A stretch of 11,277 nt of DNA, taken from assembly GCA_030145595.1 (NCBI GenBank), contig JAQYVG010000106.1:1-11277 (forward strand), given 5' to 3'. Positions 6,869 through 11,277 of this stretch are shown piece by piece. Under the pieces are notes generated by a model. The model had not been told where the DNA came from. It searched no databases and saw only the letters and a program-made list of their open reading frames with translations. Each line of letters opens with the position of its first letter. The first letter of the stretch is position 1. The translations under genes were made by a program, and so were the position numbers. This DNA comes from Desulfobacterales bacterium. Its GTDB lineage: Bacteria > Desulfobacterota > Desulfobacteria > Desulfobacterales > UBA11574.

Positions 6869-9094
6869 ATGAAAATTGACCGAAGAAGTTTCTTGTCGTT
6901 TCTAATAGGCGGTGCAGCAGGTACAGCCCTCTCGCCAATGCCATTGAAGTTGACGGATGACAGTTCAATATGGACCCAGATGTGGCCCTGGACGCCGGTG
7001 CCGGAAGATGGAGAAATCAGTCATGTAAATTCGACCTGCACGCTCTGTCCCGGACACTGTGGTATTACGGTTCGCAAAATAAATGACCGCGCCGTTAAGA
7101 TAGAGGGGATGAAAGGCCACCCCGTAAATGACGGCGGCATATGCCTGCTGGGCCTGTCAGGTTTGCAGCTGCTTTACGGTCCCGCCAGGGTAAAGACCCC
7201 CTTGAAAAGAGTAGGAGCAAGGGGTTCCGGGCGCTGGAAGAAAATTTCATGGGACGCAGCTGTATCAGAGGTAGTCAAGCAGCTTGGTGATTTGAGAGCA
7301 GAGGGAAAATCCCACTCGGTTGGATTGATAACAGGTTCGGACCGCGGAACAGTGTCGCAGCTCTTTGCCAGATTGATGACCGCTTACGGTTCGCCCAATG
7401 TAATGCGGACACCATCGATGCTGGATTCTTATGAACTTACCCTGCAACTGACGCAGGGCACAAGGGCACTTCCCGGATTCGATTTTGAAAATGCCGACTT
7501 TATTCTTAGCTTCGGCAGCGGGATCATCGACGGCTGGGGGTCGCCGGTTAGAATGTTTAAGGCCTTTTCCGGTTGGCGCAGCAACCACGGAAAGGTTGTT
7601 CAAATTGAGCCGCGCCTTTCCCGTACCGCCGCCAAATCAGATCGATGGATTCCTGTAAAACCGGGAACCGAAGGGGTTCTGGCGCTGGGGCTCGCCCATG
7701 TAATTATTAAAGAGGCATTATACAACTCTGATTTTATAGACAATTATTCTGTCGGGTTTGAGGATTTAAAGCGTCTGGTTCTTGATAAATACAGCCCTGA
7801 TAATGTCGCCGCGATTACGGCAATCGACCATAAAGATATCGTCACGCTGGCACGGGACTTTGCCGCAGCTTCAAAGCCGTTGGCAATTTGCGGCCGCGGC
7901 CGCGGATCTGTTGCCGGCAGCCTTGATGAATTTATGGCCGTGCAAGCCTTAAACGCCCTGGTCGGCAATATCAACAAAAAGGGCGGGGTCCGGGCTGTTT
8001 CCGAAATTGATTATATCAATTGGCCGGAAGTTCAAATGGATGCCGTCGCTGCCGCCGGTATGCAGCGTGAACGCCTGGATGGCGCCGGAAGCAAAAAGTA
8101 TCCTGATACTCGCTATCTTTTAAATAGATTGCCCGCAGCGATTAGTTCCGGAGAAGAATCTTCCCTGGCGGCGCTTTTGGTTACAGGTGCCAATCCTTTG
8201 TATACCATGCCGGGCAGCACGGCTGTCAAAAAGGCTATGGCAGGCATTGGGTTTGTGGTAAGTTTTTCTTCTTACATGGATGAAACCGCTCAAAACGCCG
8301 ACCTTATCCTTCCGAATCATACTTACCTGGAACGCTTTGAAGATGTACCGACACCGTTTGGATTGCAGCAACCTGTTACCAGCCTTGCCAGACCGGTGGT
8401 AGAACCCCAGTTTAACACCCAACATGTTGGTGATGTAGTTATACGCATTGCCAAAGCACTGGGGGGCAGCATTGCCGGCGCTTTTCCGTGGGAGGGTTAT
8501 CAAACCTGCCTTAAAGAGACTTTAGGCCATAAGTGGGAGACTTTAATTACTAAAGGCTTCCTATTAGACGATAATTACAGGGCTTTCGCCCGGCAAATGA
8601 AGTTTGATACACCTTCCGGAAAATTTGAGTTTGCAAATAAAAAGACCGGCCGGGTGCCGCAATTTGCTCCGATAAAGATCGAAGGCGACGCAAAGCTGTA
8701 CCCTCTGATATTAGTGCCCTATGATTCCTTCAGACTTGCCGGCGATTATATCGGTTCTCCGCCGTTTGCCGTCAAAACGGTTGAAGATACCGTTCTCAAA
8801 GGCAAAGATGTTTTTGTTGAACTTAATCCGGAAACCGCCAGAGCATTACGCCTGCGCGAGGGCCAACATGCAATTTTGAGCACGCCCAGAGGCCAGGCCA
8901 AGGTCAAAGTACATTGGTTTGACGGCATCAGGCCCGGCGTTGTCGCTCTGCCGCGAGGGCTGGGTCATACTGCCTATGATAAATATCTGGCAGAAAAGGG
9001 TGTAAATTTCAATGAACTCATCGGTCCGGTAGAGGATCCCGGGACCGGTTGGGATGCCGCCTGGGGGATAATGGCAAAGCTTACCAAGGCTTGA
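6869..9094 (+). CDS. qrcB: QrcB, molybdopterin-oxidoreductase-like periplasmic subunit of Qrc
   Basis: This 741-residue protein belongs to the DMSO reductase/molybdopterin oxidoreductase superfamily, as does the ActB N-terminal half of alternative complex III. It starts with a twin-arginine signal (R5-R6-S-F-L, then a hydrophobic stretch to about residue 21), so it is exported folded and would carry the signal-less QrcC with it. C57, C60, C64 and C92 form the CX2CX3CX27C site for a [4Fe-4S] cluster. No Cys occurs in roughly residues 93-330, where family enzymes place the Mo-binding Cys or selenocysteine; the matching segment reads PSMLDSY (182-188). This fits the published view that QrcB has no catalytic molybdenum and serves as a structural or electron-transfer subunit. 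The C-terminal part (about 610-735) resembles the molybdopterin dinucleotide-binding barrel. AAGGA, 8 nt upstream, supports the ATG. Confidence 0.9.
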   Translation: MKIDRRSFLSFLIGGAAGTALSPMPLKLTDDSSIWTQMWPWTPVPEDGEISHVNSTCTLCPGHCGITVRKINDRAVKIEGMKGHPVNDGGICLLGLSGLQLLYGPARVKTPLKRVGARGSGRWKKISWDAAVSEVVKQLGDLRAEGKSHSVGLITGSDRGTVSQLFARLMTAYGSPNVMRTPSMLDSYELTLQLTQGTRALPGFDFENADFILSFGSGIIDGWGSPVRMFKAFSGWRSNHGKVVQIEPRLSRTAAKSDRWIPVKPGTEGVLALGLAHVIIKEALYNSDFIDNYSVGFEDLKRLVLDKYSPDNVAAITAIDHKDIVTLARDFAAASKPLAICGRGRGSVAGSLDEFMAVQALNALVGNINKKGGVRAVSEIDYINWPEVQMDAVAAAGMQRERLDGAGSKKYPDTRYLLNRLPAAISSGEESSLAALLVTGANPLYTMPGSTAVKKAMAGIGFVVSFSSYMDETAQNADLILPNHTYLERFEDVPTPFGLQQPVTSLARPVVEPQFNTQHVGDVVIRIAKALGGSIAGAFPWEGYQTCLKETLGHKWETLITKGFLLDDNYRAFARQMKFDTPSGKFEFANKKTGRVPQFAPIKIEGDAKLYPLILVPYDSFRLAGDYIGSPPFAVKTVEDTVLKGKDVFVELNPETARALRLREGQHAILSTPRGQAKVKVHWFDGIRPGVVALPRGLGHTAYDKYLAEKGVNFNELIGPVEDPGTGWDAAWGIMAKLTKA

Positions 9095-9120
9095 TGAATT
9101 CGTATAAGCCGAATTCATCA
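9092..9120 (+). promoter_or_regulatory. Intercistronic stem-loop at the qrcB stop codon
   Basis: A perfect 11-bp inverted repeat, TGATGAATTCG (9092-9102) with its reverse complement at 9110-9120, encloses the 7-nt loop TATAAGC. It starts on the TGA stop codon of qrcB. No adequate T-run follows (CGTTTTAGG), so a role in message stability or partial termination is more likely than full termination. The rest of the gap to qrcC is AT-rich and contains short repeats such as TTTTAGG twice. Confidence 0.75.
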
Positions 9121-9193
9121 CGTTTTAGGTTTTAGGCAATTGAATTTTGTCGTTTTTGAATTTTAAGAGACCATTATAGATAACGAGGTTTCG

Positions 9194-9976
9194 ATGAAAA
9201 AAGCCAAAAGATATGGAATGGTCATTGACTTGGATAAGTGTACGGGATGTGGATCCTGTATGGCGGCCTGTATGGCTGAGAACAATGTCCCTTTCAGAGA
9301 GGATGAATCCAATAAACTGCTTAGCATAACGTGGATGCGGGTTTATAAATTGACAAACAAAAAACCTTTTCCGGAAACAGATGTCTGCTATCTTCCAAGA
9401 CCTTGCATGCACTGTGCGGGACAGCATGAGGGGCATTCGCCCTGCGTATCAGTTTGTCCGGCGACCGCCACGGATTACAGCATGAAAACCGGAATCGTCA
9501 GCCAGATTTATACTCGCTGTTTCGGATGCCGTTACTGTATGGCGTCCTGCCCCTATCATGCCCGTTATTTTAACTGGTGGGATCCGGTCTGGCCCGATGG
9601 TATGGAAAAATACTTAAATCCCAATGTTTCGCCGCGTATGCGCGGTGTCGTCGAAAAATGCAGTTTTTGTTTTCACAGGTATCAGCTGGCTAAAGAAAAG
9701 GCCTATATGGAAGGCCGGCGCGAACTTGAGGAAGATGAATATCAAACTTCATGTACCCAGGCGTGTCCAGCCGACGCGATTACATTCGGGGATCTGAACA
9801 ATCCCCAACATGCTGTTTACAAGAACAAAAAGAGCCCCAACGCTTTCCGACTGCTGGAAAGACTGGGAACCAATCCCAAGGTCTATTATACCTCGAGCCG
9901 CGAGTGGGTAAGGCGGTCCGGTGACAATTATTTGAAAAATGAAGGAAAACCCGCAAAGGCCGTACACCACGGCTAA
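9194..9976 (+). CDS. qrcC: QrcC, four-cluster iron-sulfur subunit of Qrc
   Basis: This 260-residue ferredoxin-like protein is of the NrfC/PsrB/DmsB type. Four Cys groups are visible: C16/19/22/26, C71/74/84/88, C109/112/115/119 and C156/159/187/191. This interlocked pattern is typical of the family, which wires its partner subunits to a membrane quinone subunit. All 16 ligand positions are Cys; C65 is extra. There is no signal peptide, so export probably depends on complex formation with the Tat-signal-bearing QrcB. The protein should sit in the periplasm between QrcA/QrcB and QrcD. GAGG, 5 nt before the ATG, supports the start. It is followed by qrcD after 34 nt, with no hairpin between them. 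Confidence 0.92.
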   Translation: MKKAKRYGMVIDLDKCTGCGSCMAACMAENNVPFREDESNKLLSITWMRVYKLTNKKPFPETDVCYLPRPCMHCAGQHEGHSPCVSVCPATATDYSMKTGIVSQIYTRCFGCRYCMASCPYHARYFNWWDPVWPDGMEKYLNPNVSPRMRGVVEKCSFCFHRYQLAKEKAYMEGRRELEEDEYQTSCTQACPADAITFGDLNNPQHAVYKNKKSPNAFRLLERLGTNPKVYYTSSREWVRRSGDNYLKNEGKPAKAVHHG

Positions 9977-10010
9977 CTGAAGATGTTGTAATAGTAGGAG
10001 CATATAAAGT

Positions 10011-11277
10011 ATGGATTCTGCATTAATACCCAAAGGAGTTAAGCGTTGCCCCTTGTGGCAGTTTATTCTGTTTGTCGGTGCTGTCGGTACCGTCGTGCTG
10101 TGGGGCGTTTATGCCATGCTGTTGTGCTGGTTTAAAGGCCTTAACCAGACCAACATGAACGATGCTTACGGGTTTGCCCTGTGGATCTGGGCCGACCTTG
10201 CGGTGATTGCAGTGGGCGGCGGCGCTTTTTTCAGCGGCTTATTAAGGTATATCTTCGGCAAAGATGTATTAAAGAGTATCATCAATTATGCCGTGCTGAT
10301 CGGTTTTATCTGCTACAGTTCGGCCCTGCTCATTCTGGCCATAGATATCGGGCAGCCTTTAAGGGGCTGGTTTATCTTCTGGCACGCCAATGTTCATTCT
10401 ATGCTGACCGAAGTGGCTTTCTGTCTTTCAGCCTATTTCTGTGTTTTGACCATCGAATATATTCCATTGATCCTTGAAAACCGCCAGATCGACAAGGTAC
10501 CGTTTTTCCACAAACTGGGCCACAACATGCACGAAATCATGGCGGTATTTGCAGCAACCGGGGCGTTCCTCTCTTTTTTCCACCAGGGATCTTTAGGCGG
10601 TGTTGCCGGAGTCCTTTACGGACGACCTTTTGGTTTTCGGGAAGGTCTTTTTATCTGGCCCTGGACCTTTTTTCTCTACACATGGTCGGCGGCGGCCTGC
10701 GGGCCTTGTTTTACCATCCTGGTTACCAAGATCACAGAGAAAGTTACCCGTAAAAAGCTGGTAAAGGATGATGCCATCGAGTTTCTGGCCAAAGTTTCAG
10801 GATGGATGATTCTGACGTACATTATTGCCAAGACTATCGATACCTGGTACTGGGCAACTGTGACCGCACCGTCCAAAGGATTTACATTGATGGATTTTTA
10901 TTCCAACAACCCCGTATATGGTATCTGGATTCTGATTGTTGAAATCGTAGTCTGCGGTTTTGTTCCCGCGTTTATTCTGATTACCGCCAAGGGGCGTAAA
11001 AACAACAAGGCGCTGTGGATTGCGATTATCCTGGCTGTAGCAGGGGTTTGTCTTAACCGCTGGGTAATGGTGCTTCAGGTTTTAGCGGTACCGGTTCTGA
11101 CTTTTGAAAGCTGGTTCATGTATTTCCCCAGTTGGCAGGAAATTGCCACCACTATCCTGCCGGTGGCCTACGGTATTATCCTGATCGCGGTGTCACACCG
11201 CTATTTGCCGGTATTTCCCCATGAAGCAGAACTTAATCCGTTGGAAGCGTTGTCTGCTCCGGATCCGGAACCGGAAT
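10011..11277 (+). CDS. qrcD: QrcD, NrfD-type membrane menaquinone-interacting subunit (3' end outside window)
   Basis: The reading frame is open for 422 codons and runs off the right edge without a stop. The visible part is close to the expected full length of about 400-420 residues. It is strongly hydrophobic, with about ten likely membrane segments, the first at about 16-40 and the second at about 53-78. NrfD/ActC hallmarks are visible: DIGQPLRGW (112-120) followed by H125 and H129, and LSFFHQGSLGG (187-197), which resembles the family HQSSLG motif. In Qrc this subunit is held to bind menaquinone near the periplasmic side and to take part in charge translocation. An AGGAG at 9996-10000, 10 nt upstream, supports the ATG. 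The last 20 or so residues are acidic and proline-rich, as expected for a soluble tail. I saw no frameshift when translating the whole stretch. Confidence 0.9.
   Translation, partial: MDSALIPKGVKRCPLWQFILFVGAVGTVVLWGVYAMLLCWFKGLNQTNMNDAYGFALWIWADLAVIAVGGGAFFSGLLRYIFGKDVLKSIINYAVLIGFICYSSALLILAIDIGQPLRGWFIFWHANVHSMLTEVAFCLSAYFCVLTIEYIPLILENRQIDKVPFFHKLGHNMHEIMAVFAATGAFLSFFHQGSLGGVAGVLYGRPFGFREGLFIWPWTFFLYTWSAAACGPCFTILVTKITEKVTRKKLVKDDAIEFLAKVSGWMILTYIIAKTIDTWYWATVTAPSKGFTLMDFYSNNPVYGIWILIVEIVVCGFVPAFILITAKGRKNNKALWIAIILAVAGVCLNRWVMVLQVLAVPVLTFESWFMYFPSWQEIATTILPVAYGIILIAVSHRYLPVFPHEAELNPLEALSAPDPEPE

Noticed and set aside
7888..7905. GC-rich tandem palindrome with overlapping GCGGCCGC units in qrcB
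   Set aside because: It encodes part of a Gly-Arg-Gly-Arg-Gly stretch in a conserved region and is explained by codon content.
10181..10477. A 98-codon + strand open frame
   Set aside because: It lies out of frame inside qrcD, which is clearly the real gene but has no stop within the window.
1..11277. CRISPR array, tRNA or rRNA gene, or complete insertion sequence
   Set aside because: I saw no regularly spaced repeats, no tRNA-like or rRNA-like segment and no transposase-like protein on either strand.

Overview
The window looks like part of the chromosome of a sulfate-reducing bacterium of the Desulfobacterota (former Deltaproteobacteria), probably a Desulfobacterales-type lineage. The main reason is a four-gene set matching qrcABCD. 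Qrc is the complex that passes electrons from periplasmic type I tetrahaem cytochrome c3 to menaquinone in sulfate reducers. The lineage is inferred from gene content and the moderate G+C, not from a marker gene. All six recognisable genes are on the + strand.

Region 1 (1-298) is non-coding. It holds the rho-independent terminator of a gene left of the window (22-53), a striking 77-nt inverted repeat (118-194), and small GACA/TGTC palindromes (213-255). I see no convincing sigma-70 promoter there.

Region 2 (299-5740) is a tight two-gene unit. The first gene encodes a 1393-residue dikinase-like protein. Its last third has the nucleotide-binding and phosphohistidine domains of pyruvate phosphate dikinase (PPDK), but the C-terminal PEP/pyruvate barrel is absent. 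In front is about 900 residues of mostly helical sequence I cannot assign. Three bases after its stop begins a long, divergent glyceraldehyde-3-phosphate dehydrogenase (418 residues). It keeps the catalytic Cys and His but has changed coenzyme-binding and active-site-loop motifs.

Region 3 (5741-5968) separates the two units. It carries a probable short terminator (5816-5836) and a sigma-70-like promoter (TTGACA at 5863).

Region 4 (5969-11277) is the qrc operon. qrcA encodes a membrane-anchored multihaem cytochrome c, and qrcB a Tat-exported molybdopterin-oxidoreductase-like subunit. qrcC encodes a four-cluster iron-sulfur protein, and qrcD an NrfD-type membrane subunit still open at the right edge. 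The proposed path is cytochrome c3 to QrcA haems, to iron-sulfur clusters, to the menaquinone site at QrcD. The qrcA-qrcB and qrcB-qrcC gaps each hold a perfect stem-loop that begins exactly at the upstream stop codon.

The least-described element is the dikinase with its unknown N-terminal region and linked divergent GAPDH. The qrc operon is a known system.
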